DNA of 64,000 nt, from assembly GCA_021014325.1 (NCBI GenBank), contig CM037461.1, positions 7,593,501 to 7,657,500 on the forward strand, in the 5' to 3' direction. The stretch is from Plazaster borealis. Lineage: Eukaryota; Echinodermata; Asteroidea; Forcipulatida; Labidiasteridae. Positions 11,178 to 21,798 of this stretch are shown here, piece by piece; position 1 is the stretch's first letter; every line of letters begins with the position of its first letter. Under the pieces are notes generated by a model. The model was not told where the DNA came from, searched no databases, and saw nothing but the letters and a program-made list of their open reading frames with translations. A program made the position numbers and the translations under genes.

Positions 11178-14100
11178 ATGAATGCTGCAAGTAAAGTCGA
11201 TCCAGAAGTTTGTCCGATCTGTATAGAGGGCTTGGACGATGGAAGTGAAGTAAGTCAAGTTCGTCAAAAGGGTGCTGATGGAATCAATGCAGCAAGTGCA
11301 CAAAGAGGTGAAGATATTGTTGTCACGGCTGGCACTAAAGTGCACACAAAGTGTCGCAAATGGTACACCAACCCACTTGACATAAAGGCTCAACAAGGTA
11401 AGAAAGGTGGACCTTCCAACTCGGTGAAGAGAAGCGCCAGAGTGTCTGCAGGTCCATTTAATAGCAAAACTGATTGTCTATTTTGTGGGACATGTATTGT
11501 GCCAGGAAGTTCGGACTACAGTTGTGTAAAGACGGATTCTTTCGCAAAGACAATATTGGCTTGCTGTGATGATCGTCCGGACAATTGGTCTTTTACCGTG
11601 AAAGGTCGCATCGAATACTACAGTGGGGATTTACATGCTGCAGACTCCTTGTATCACCACATATGTAGTGCAAATTTTCGGAACGGGAAAGATGTACCCG
11701 TGAAGTTTCGGAGTGACAATGAACCAAAACGTAAATGTGGGCGACCCAAGGATCAGGACCAAGAGCAAGCATTCTCTAAATTGTGCTCCTATTTTGAGAT
11801 TAATGATGAAGAACAGCTGACTATTTCAGACCTCAGAAATAAAATGAAAGATTTCCTGACTGGTGAAAATTCCGTTCCATATGGCAATCAGTATCTAAAA
11901 AGCCAACTGGAAGAAAGATATGGAAACTCTATATATATCGCAGAAGGTGAAGGTCTTCATGATATTGTGACAATGAGAGAAAAAACATCTCAGATACTTA
12001 GGTCTTACTTCAAAGGATCAAAACAGGCGGGTGATGAAGAGTCACAAAAGAAAGCAATCATTGAAACAGCAGCTAGGCTCATCAAAAGTGACATTAAAAC
12101 AAATGTTCCGTCTGTCACCGATGAGTATCCCAGTACCGAAATGCTTAAACTTGATTACGCCTTAAACTACCTTCCTGCAACCCTTGACACATTGTTAAAT
12201 TCTCTGTTTGTGGGTAAATACAATCGACGAAAAGTTGCAAGTATTGGTCAAGCAATAATTCAAGCAGTTCGTCCACGGGCTGTTCTTGTGCCATTACAGA
12301 TAGGTCTTGGCGTACAGACACATCATTTGCATCGGTCAAAGTTCATAGTAGACACTCTGAGTGAGATGGGATTCTGTTCTTCCTATGGCGAAGTGCTTCG
12401 ATTTAAGAAGAATGCCGCTGACTATGTTGCTCCTGACCTCTTAGGTGAGGACGTTGATCCAGAAGACACAGCCTTGCTATTTGCTGGTGACAATGTTGAC
12501 CATAACATCGTGACCATTGATGGTAAAGGGACATTTCATGGGATGGGCATGATAGCTGCCTTGACACCAGGACGGAAAACAAACCACATCATTCCCAGGC
12601 AAGATATTTCAGACCTTAACATCATAGAGAATACCAAGGTTGAGATCGTACAGCTTCGCTTTGCCAACCACGCACGTCGCAGTATGAAATTCAAAGACCT
12701 TCCACAGCTTCCAGTTAGTGATATAGGGGTTGATATCTTGTGGGAGCTCTCATTCAACTTCAAACAAGCAACCCTTAATTGGGGCGGCATGATGCACATT
12801 ATTCATCGGGGGAATGAACACCCTGGTCAGTCTTCTATTGTGTATTTGCCAATAATAGATATGTATTCTGGGGATAAGACTTGCATTTTATCCACGTTGG
12901 AGTTCATTTGCAATTTGGCAATGAAACACCACCTTTCACCAGTAATAACTTTTGACCAGCCTCTATATTGGAAAGCTGCAGAGATCATCATTGATGCACC
13001 GCAGAATAGCCACTTGAAAGGAATCGTCTTACTGCTAGGTTGTTTCCACACATTCATGAATTTGCTCGGAGCTATAGGTACACTAAGGCAGGGCACAGGA
13101 CTGAAAAGCATTCTAGAAGCTGTTTATGGTTAAAATGCCGTGGTGCATATGATGACAGGAAAATCGGTCCAAAGAGCATTCCGTGGCCATCTGCTGGTAG
13201 ACAAGTGTCTTAACCAAATGATTATTTCAGACGTGTTGGATGAAAGTCCCGAGCTTGCAACGCTGGTGGAACAGTCTGAGGAAATGTACTCTTCCTTGTT
13301 GGCAGGTGAGATGACTTTCGACAGCATTCTCACATCTGATGCAATCGCCACAATCAAACTAGAACTTGACAAAAGGAAGACTGAACTTCAAGCTAGGTCA
13401 AAGACAAGTCAATTGTGGCTTAATTATCAGAAGATGTTACGTGTTGCCAGAGGGCTGATCATGGCAGATCGTACAGGTTCTTGGTCAGTGCACTTGAGTG
13501 CTGTTGCTGACTGCCTGCCAATTTTTGGAGCGGCTGGGCATTACAAGTACTTGAAATCTGCGTATTTCTATGTTCAAGAAATGAATGAACTTGAGACCCA
13601 ACATCCAGACGTATTCCGTAAATTCAATGACGGTTTCCATGTTATTCGTCGTAGTAATAAGTTCTGGGCTGGCCTTAGCTCTGATCTTGAAGAGTACTGG
13701 AGGCTTAACACGTGGAAGCGGGATGAATGAAGAACAGCGAGCGTTGTGGACAATGTCTCTACCCATAACATCAGAGTACAACAATGCCATGCAAGAATTC
13801 AACAACCTCTCCTATACAACAAGTGAGCAGCATAAAGAATTAACTGAAGCCAGGATCAGCAGAGATTCATCTGACCTGTCAAAGATTAAGTCAAAACTAG
13901 TTGCCAGCACACCCTTTTCTCCAGACCCCTCCTTGAGAAATATTGTTAATGGTGTAGTGGCTACAGAAGATGTGAATGTACATGAAGCTGAATCTGTTGG
14001 AAGAAAATTCATTGACAAAATGGTTGGTCAGCCTGCTTTCACATTCTCTTTCAAACGAAAAGACAAAGCCAAAACCCTTGGGGATATGTCTGCCATCAAG

Positions 14101-14799
14101 ATTGCTCCTGAACAGACCATTGACCCAGCCTTGTTGTTTCAACGGTTTCTAGTAGTGTCCAAAACAGGAGAACTGTCATTGCAAGACGTTATGAGTTATG
14201 AGCTCAGTCCATTCCCTCCTGCCCTTTTTGAGGGCAGAAATGTCTTCCGGAAGGCTGATAAGCCTCAGTTAGCTCACGCTATCGTTGATCATTCAAGCAA
14301 AGTGTCAAATGAAGCCGTCACAGATTCTGTTCCGAATATTGACCATTATGTCCTAGATGGAGGATCCTTGCTGCACCGCTTACTCTGGAAAACTGGAGAC
14401 AGCTATGGTGCAATAGTGCAGTCATATGCAGACTTCACTATTCGTCATTATGGCTTGGCAACTGTGGTCTTTGATGGCTACGACGGAGGTCCGTCCATCA
14501 AGGACAATACACATCTACGACGTGGGCAGAATGTCCATCCAGTTGTCAGTTTTACTGCAGAGACAGAATTTTCAGGCAAAAAGGATGCTTTTTTGTCAAG
14601 AGATAGCAACAAGCAAGGCTTAATCAATCTCATGAGTGATGAACTGAAAAAAGGGAACTGCCATGTGATCAATGCACCTGGGGATGCAGATGTTGATATT
14701 GTTAAGGCAGCAGTTGAAGCCTCGTGTCATCATTCCACCACTTTGATTGGAGAAGACACAGACCTATTAGTTTTGCTCCTTTATCATGCGCGTGCAGAT
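11178..14799 (+). pseudogene. Academ-like transposase, 5' part (zinc fingers + XPG-like nuclease)
   Basis: The start ATG at 11178 follows an AAGTTTCAG acceptor. The N-terminus has a CPIC zinc cluster (residues 12-15) and a second one near residue 97 (CLFCGTC). A long middle region includes a WELSFNFKQ and GGMMHIIHRG stretch. The C-terminal part, in a shifted frame, has VVFDGYDGGPS (near 14465) and GDADVDIVKAAVE followed by GEDTDLLVLL (14675-14780), which resemble the N and I regions of FEN/XPG nucleases. Breaks: an in-frame TAA at 13131-13133, and a small deletion with frameshift near 13685. At 14799 the frame is cut by the RAG1-like element. The 3' part is at 22984-23712. Confidence 0.7.
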
Positions 14800-15039
14800 C
14801 ACGTATGTCCCATGGGATTCGTCGTGCGACATCCGGTCTGACCTTGCGCGTTAGTGCCTTTGTGTAAACAACGCGCGATCTATGTCAACAATGCGAGAAA
14901 ACAGGGCGCCCGCGCGCGGTCAAAATACGTTCGCGGGCTTTGAGATTTCAAAAGTTTTTAAACGGACTAATCAACGAAAGGGAAAGTAGAACTGGCGGGA
15001 AAGATAACCTAATGAATATTTAACATCCAAACCGATTCT

Positions 15040-15129
15040 CCATTAGCCAATCATCATTCTAGGCTAAGCGTTGCCTTCTATTTATATGTAGATCTGTCGC
15101 TACGACTGATGTTCTGGACGCACTTCACG
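15040..15129 (+). promoter_or_regulatory. promoter and non-coding first exon of the RAG1-like gene
   Basis: A CCAAT box (AGCCAATCAT, ~15048), a TATA-like CTATTTATATG (15079-15089) about 30 bp further, and a short exon ending at a GG/GTAAAT donor (15129) lie upstream of the coding exon. The acceptor is AAATACAG at 16088. The upstream 200 bp is unusually GC-rich and rich in CGCG. Predicted from sequence only. Confidence 0.5.
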
Positions 15130-16088
15130 GTAAATAAACCCAATTTTTTGTTTACTTTATGCCAAAGCCCCACCCAAAATTTCTTTAAAATATAAACAAA
15201 AATAAAACATAGATTGTATAATTGTGCGCAAATCTACGAAAATCCCATTATTTTAACTTCAGTTGTCAGATTATTTGACGAATGACGTTGGTTTTCACTT
15301 TAGAGCTAAACTTTTTTTAACGGTACATTGTGTAATTCTCGTCAAGGTCAATGGGGCAATTTGTAATTTGACACCCGTAACATTTCACGAGAAATGCGCT
15401 CAGACGGACCAAGCCACAACGGAGCGCCGTTAAAACCAGGCGTTTGTCGGGCGTGTTTGTGTGTGTTTGTTGGGGTCGTTAAATCTTCACTCGTAGCGTT
15501 CTGCCTGATATAAACAAACGATAAGCTTAAATAGAAGGGGGTCATGTAGCTGCTTCATGCTTTTACCATGGCCAAATAACTTATTCTGGCAAACCTTATG
15601 AAAGTATTTAAGCCATAAACCAGGCCTAAATGAAGTTAAAGGCATTATTGATAAATGAGAAACAAATATTAAAATAATAATAATAAATTAAAATGTAGGC
15701 CTACAGACAGACAGAGAATGTTTTTAACAACCCCATATAAACACTCCAGGCTTAATACAAATCAACAGGCTTGGCCAACCTTTATTTTATTTTATTCAAA
15801 ACATTTATCAATTCCTAGCTAGAGTTTAAAGTCTATGATTTTATGATCATGTTTAGAGTAGTATAACAGTGTAATTTATTACAGTACAATTTTTTTTTTT
15901 AAAGGAAACTTTTCAAATTTCAACAACAACTTTGTCCATTTTTAAAAATTGGCAACCTTATTTTAGGACATTTGATCATACTAAAACTTAAAAAGTAAAA
16001 AGTTGCAAGAATTGTTTTTCAAAGGTGAAATTTATATTATTAAAACTGTTAAATCATAAAAGATTAATTTTTTCTTTCTGAAATACAG

Positions 16089-19000
16089 ATTCAACATGGA
16101 CGATCACAGCAAAATTCTCAAAAGGTTATGTAGACTGTGTGGGGGGCGGTGCTTGTCATCATCTGAGACGAAGGCTGGGAAATGTGCTAAGAGTTGTGCC
16201 AAATACGTAGACAAAATTGTTAGCACATTTCAGGTTGACGTCTCCCATGATGACGAAAGCACTCACCCCCCTCACATGTGTCATTCTTGTTATACTTGTC
16301 TTTTTCTTTCATCCAGGAAAGCTGCCCCCACCTGGCCACCCCACCCAAGAACAGGTGTCTGCACTGTGTGTACAAATTCTGCCCAACAGCTAAAAGCTGG
16401 TCGAAAAAAGAAGCAGAAAAACCCAGGGAGTGGCAGGCCTAGGATTACCCCCGCATGTCTAGAGCACTTCAACAGTCTCCCCCCCTCACCCACAGTCTCC
16501 AGGGATAAGATTCCCAATTTTGAGCCATTGTCAAGTATAGCCCCCGTAGAATGTAAAATTTGCACCCGTTTACTTGACAATGCCCTGGAGACACCTTGCA
16601 TGCATTTATTTTGTTCCGAGTGCTTGACAGCCCACTATAAATCTTTCAGAGAACCTAGCGCCCCATGTCCAGTCTGTCAAGTACCAGTGCACTTCAAGAG
16701 CATCACTGCCCCCCGAGGATATTTTGCTAGTTTATTTTTGAGTACAGCTATGAAGTGCACAGCATGCAAGGTCCATGTAACTGTGGGTGAAATTTCATCC
16801 CATGTTTGTTCATTTACTAACCCACCTACAGTGTCATTTTCAGATAAGATTATTCCGCCATCAACAAGTGAGGTCACCCAGATGTTGCTGCGTCCCCTGA
16901 CTGCAAAGTTAACCCCTCAGATGGAGGCTCTCGGAGCACACATCTTGAAGACCAAGCTCGCCCAATCTGCAGACGGGTTAACAACACAGTACAGCACCGG
17001 TGGTCTGGTGAGTTAAATTGTTTCAAAATTATAAAGCAAAATTTTTGCATTAAATTGTTTTTGAAGTTTACATTTTTTGTTTTCCTCCTTTTCCTTCCTT
17101 GTAAAGAATTTCACATAATGACTAGAGATGCTGAACATGTTTCATCTTTTATTTTGTCTCTTTAAAAGCCTCTGATGACACTTTGTGTCCCCACTCCTCG
17201 GAAAAGCAGCGAGGTTGCCTCCTCCAAAACCATCCGACGGCGCTCAGAGATTTTAGACAAGACTCGTAACCTTCTCAGCAAGGGTGCTACACAGGAGCAG
17301 CATAAGGACGAGATGAAGTTATGCCACCTGCGAAACGATCTGCAGGGCATGTTGCGGGACTTAAAAATGAACACCATCAAGATCCCCAACATGCAGCTCC
17401 TTGCTGCGAAGGCTCACCTGGGAGTCTCTTGGAAGCGCACCAGGGAACTGAAAAGATGGTTGAGGGGATACAACATTCTCACTGAAAGCGAAAACGCCAT
17501 GCGTCGACAACAACAAGATGTCGTGGCAGATAACATCATCGCCGAGAACCTCCCCTTTTCATTCCCTGACGACGTCAATGGAGGAGTTACCATCAAGCCA
17601 GCCCCCTGCGTAGCTGTGAAGTCCCTCGTCGCTAAAGTTAGACAGCAACTAGATGCCTACGAGAAGTAAGAAAATTAGGGGATGTTTAATTAATTTAATT
17701 TTTTCTTTTTAAGAACACAATTGAATAAAATGTTTAAAATTACACTTTGCTCTTATTCTCCTAAACAGGACCGACGAGCTAACTTGGCACGAGGGCAACA
17801 TCCCACAGGACGAGGTTTGGGTCAAGATCGGAGGTGACAAGGGAGGCGGGACGTTCAAACAGATGTTTCAGATCGCCAACGTTGGACGTCCCAATGCCCT
17901 TCGTCACACCGTAGTTGCTTGTGCTTTCGCAGCAGGTGATACCAGCAACAATCTGAAAACAGGGCTCCTGCGCTTCTGCCAACAAGTTGCTGAGCTGCAG
18001 TCCTGCACTTGGAAGAGTCATAACATCAGACTCTTCATGTTCGGGGACTATGAGTATCTCTGCCGAGTGTATGGACTCACCGGGGCTTCAGGTAATTTCA
18101 GTTTGTTTTTCCAAAGTAAAAAAAACTCAAATTATAGACATGCGTTGTAACTGTTAATTTTTCGTACTGAACAGGACGACACTGCTGTCTTTTTTGTGAA
18201 ATCACAAAAGATGACATGCATCAGCCCCGGGAGGATAGGACACCATCCAGGCAGAGGACTCTACAGACCCTGGACGACGACCTCCACAGATTCACCGATG
18301 ATGGCAGTAAACTCTCCAAGGCTAAACTCTTCAACAACGTGATCAAAGAGCCAATGTTTAGGATTCCGCTGACACAGGTAAAAATTTTGCAATTGTTTTT
18401 TAAATTTAGTGTTAATAAAAAATAATAATAATAATAATGAGTAACTAAATGAAAATAAAGGTGAAAATGAGGTAATATTGCATTTACCTTATTTAAGCAT
18501 TTACTTTATTTATGACAGGTTTGCCCACCCGGACTTCACATCAGTCTTGGGTTATACCTCAAGCATTTCAACAGCTTTGAAGGGGCATGTCATGACCTTG
18601 ACATGCAAGTGGCGGCTGTGTTGGCCTTACAAGATGAACATCAAGAAAATCCAGCACTTGGCTCCTGCTTCAAGAGTGTCGTCTCCGTGTTGAAGAGGGC
18701 CCGGCAATTAGATCTGCAGGCAGAGGCTTTGGATGAGGATTTCCGTCTCAAAGAAGAAGAACTTGCGGACACCATCATGTCATCTGTGGAGGGAAGTGCA
18801 GAAATTCAATCTTACATCGATGAAACGACTGCACTGCAGAAGCAACAAGAACATCTGGTAAGCTTTCATAAAATGTAAATCTGTTAGGTTTTTATTAATA
18901 AGAGATCAAGCTTTTCTATTTACTAATTTGACCATGTTATTTTTCAGTTGGCGGAAGCAAAGGCCATTCGTAAAAAGGCAGCGCTCAAGCCAGGTCAAGG

Positions 19001-19831
19001 TCCTCTAGCTGGGCAACTTGACACCATTCTCCAGGATTTCCGGGTGCAGCGACAGGCCTACCATGGGAAGAGTTTTGTTGGCAATCATGTACACAAATGC
19101 TGCAAGGTATATAACAGTCACCTTCCAAAGTTGTAACTTATCGAACTCACAAATTATGAAAACAAGGGGAAAAAATTTCAGATTTGTTTCTACCTTTAAA
19201 TATAACTTATAATTTGTATTTCTTAAAAAAAAGATTGCAATTGTGCTTCACTTATCCAATAATTTTATTAGACATTGTGACTAATTGTGAGTATACACAT
19301 ATGCATAACAAGTATTTTAGAGTAAAAATATTTTACCTATTTTTATTGATGCAGGAAGAAAACATCAAGCTCCTCACCGATGCTGTAGTCAACAAAACCC
19401 GAGATCTTTGTCCTTCCCTGGTGGGCGAAGCAAGAACAGTCGCTGCAAAGTATGCCAAACTATTCCATCTGTTTGGCACTTGTCACCGGACGTACAACAC
19501 CTCATCGGTCCTGGATGGCCCAGCTGTAGATGCATTAAGCCAGGATATTAAGAACTACCTGGCTTATTTCCGCGCCACTTTTCCATCTGAGAGTGTGCCG
19601 CCAAAGATGCATCTACTAGAAGACCATGTCATCCCCTGGCTGCGGCAGTGGCGCTTTGGTCTAGGATTCCACGGCGAGCAAGGAGGGGAGTCTGTCCATG
19701 CCCATCTCAACACCCTCCGGCGTGATGTCCGAGGACTGCATGAAGAGGTGGATATTCTGCAGTCTGTCATCCGGACTCACTGGGTCATGACCAGCCCTGC
19801 CCATGCACCACCCGCTGCCTTTTCAAAATAA
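16089..19831 (+). CDS. RAG1-like DDE transposase, 7 coding exons, intact (969 aa)
   Basis: Exons by GT-AG sites: 16089-17007 (ATG 16096), 17169-17665, 17769-18091, 18175-18377, 18519-18857, 18948-19106, 19355-19831 (TAA). The coding length is 2910 nt and all phases agree, with no stop. Residues 10-110 match the RAG1 N-terminal zinc region in order: LCRLCG, a VxxxFQVDV and HP...CHSC segment, WPPHP and CTVC. A C3HC4 RING lies at about 153-198 (CKIC...CMHLFC...CPVC). The core has GGDKGGG (D493), FGDYEYL (D563), GASGRHCCLFC (C582/C585), MHLLEDH (H897/H902) and GEQGGES (E919/E923), then THWVMTS. RAG1 has the same order: D600, D708, CxxC, HxxxxH, E962, HHWLYTS. H902-E923 spacing is 21 versus 20 in RAG1. 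Likely nuclear, cutting at the CAC ends. The homology is my reading; a Chapaev-type transposase fused to a RAG1-type N-terminus is the alternative. Confidence 0.85.
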
Positions 19832-19930
19832 TTTTATTTTGTTAATTTCCACATAATCACAAGTTTCAATCAATACAGAACTGGTAATTTTCTCACGTGT
19901 AAATAATAAATTTGTATATAGAATTTGAGG

Positions 19931-20405
19931 CATTGCATGGTGGGTATCAATGTATATTTCTTAACTTTTTTCAATAAATTTACATTGCATGGTGGGTATC
20001 GATGTATATTTTTCAATAAATTTACATTGCATGGTGGGTATCAATGTATATTTTTTTTCAATAAATTTACATTGCATGGTGGGTATCAATGTATATTTTT
20101 TTCAATCAATTTACATTGCATGGTGGGTATCAATGTATATTTTTTTCAATCAATTTACATTGCATGGTGGGTATCAATGTATATTTTTTTCAATCAATTT
20201 ACGTTGCATGGTGGGTATCAATGTATATTTTTTTCAATCAATTTACATTGCATGGTGGGTATCTATGTATATTTTTTCAATCAATTTACATTGCATGGTG
20301 GGTATCATTGTATATTTTTTTCAATAAATTTACATTGCATGGTGGGTATCAATGTATATTTCTTTCAATAAATTGGCATAGCATGGTGGGCATATTTGTA
20401 CCTTA
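19931..20405 (+). repeat. ~44-bp minisatellite, 11 units, just 3' of the RAG1-like gene
   Basis: Each unit contains TTGCATGGTGGGTATCAATG then TATATTTTTTTCAATAAATT or a CAATCAATT variant. It begins about 100 bp after the stop codon. Several units carry AATAAA, so it may supply or multiply polyadenylation signals. It happens to be open in all three + frames, which is a consequence of the repeat and not evidence of coding. Confidence 0.9.
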
Positions 20406-21018
20406 ATCTTTGGTGTATGAGCCGCAACATTTTTGAGGGTCAAAATCAATGTATTCCGCGGCTTAAATACACCTAAGATTATGGTACAAGAAACGTGTGT
20501 AAATTTCTGCTTTTAATAAAATGTACAAAACATTATAGGAATTGGAGATAAGTGTTTAACGGGGCACTGTGGCCAGACATTGAATTCTGAACTCCCTTGA
20601 GTTAATGACAGCACCCTTTAAAGCTCTCACTTGTGTTCTGATGGTCAAAGCTTTTATTCGTGATGTGACGGTATTTATTTTATTTTTACTATAGTAACTG
20701 GGTGAGAGTTCATGTTTCCATGCCCAGCCACAAGTGGACTGTGATCATGATGACATTGCCCTTTAACTTTAGACTGGAAACACTGCTTTGCTTTTTCATT
20801 TATATTTCTCTTTCTCTTAGTCTTAGGGGTGTAAATCACTTAATTCTTAGTTTTCAAATTTGAAAGTTAACCCACTTTCCAGGTATTTGAGTAAAAACTG
20901 TATGGCTGGCCCATTGCTTTCCTTTCTGAGGAATATATATATATTTTTTTTCTTTTCAATGCAATCTGTAAAAGCTGCCGCTGAATGGGGGGGGGAGGAG
21001 GTATTGTCAAACATCATG

Positions 21019-21093
21019 TCACCGTGGTCAAGTGGTTAGACTGCAGAACTTGCAATCACAAGGTTGTGGGTTTGAATCCTACCAATCTAACCG
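21019..21093 (+). repeat. tRNA-derived SINE head, truncated
   Basis: A TGGTCAAGTGGTTAGA A-box and GGTTTGAATCC B-box are spaced as in a tRNA. The 3' SINE body is missing; the unit runs straight into the tandem repeat that starts at 21093. Confidence 0.6.
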
Positions 21094-21650
21094 CTGATTT
21101 CACAATGACTAGAATAAGTATGTTCGTCTGGTTACTGAATCACAATTTCTTAATTTGTGCAATTCATAATCATAGACTAGAAGCAGTAACTGGGGCGCTG
21201 TACTCGATTTTTTTGAAAAATGGCGTACAGCGCCCCAGTTACTGGGTCTAATCATAGACAAACAAACATAAATAAATAAAGCAGTCATTTCAACGTTGGT
21301 CGGTTCAGCAAACTCAGCAAAGCCCGCTGATTTCACAATGACTAGAATAAGTATTGTCGTCTAGTTACTGAATCACAATTTCTTAATTTGTGCAATTCAT
21401 AATCATAGACTAGACACAGTTAATGGGGCGCTGTACTCTATTTTTTGACATCTGCAGTCGCTAGTAAAAAGTTAACTTTGATGGACAAGTGCAATTAGGG
21501 AGGCACTGCCGAGCGGTTCAAAAGTAGCCACCGTATAGCGTGGACGACCGCAGATGTCAAAATGGAGTACAGCGCCCCAGTTACTGGTTCTAATTATAGA
21601 CAAACAAACTTAAATAAAGAGAGCAGTCATTTCAAAGTTGCAGCAAACTC
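21093..21650. repeat. tandem duplication of ~233 bp, each unit with a hairpin element
   Basis: Unit A is 21093-21325 and unit B 21326-21650, both beginning GCTGATTTCACAATGACTAG. Each contains an inverted-repeat element with ends CAGTAACTGGGGCGCTGTAC. In unit A (21184-21244) nearly all of its interior is deleted, leaving a 60-bp hairpin; in unit B (21417-21586) it is 170 bp and its interior is itself an inverted repeat (GACATCTGC...GCAGATGTC). Confidence 0.75.
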
Positions 21651-21651
21651 C

Positions 21652-21798
21652 AAAGCCCAGTTCATACATCACACAAATTGCGAGCGAAGCGAATTTCCTT
21701 GCAACCCCATTTAGAAAACAGCACGTACCCGATTGTTTGCCTTTGCGTCACATTATTTGCTTCGCAATTGCTTTCGTGTGAAGTATTAACCGGGCTTT
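21652..21798. mobile_element. 147-bp MITE
   Basis: The ends AAAGCCCAGTTCATAC and, as reverse complement, AAAGCCCGGTTAATAC are inverted repeats that continue through a ...CACAC... and CGAAGCGAA region. There is no coding capacity. No clear target duplication. Confidence 0.7.

Noticed and set aside
19925..20406. Long overlapping open frames with HCMVGINVYF-type repeats, or a CRISPR-like array
   Set aside because: The units are contiguous, with no unique spacers, and all three frames are open because the repeat lacks stops. It is a minisatellite in a eukaryotic element.
21019..21093. A functional tRNA gene
   Set aside because: Only the promoter boxes are tRNA-like; the arms pair poorly and the sequence matches a SINE head.
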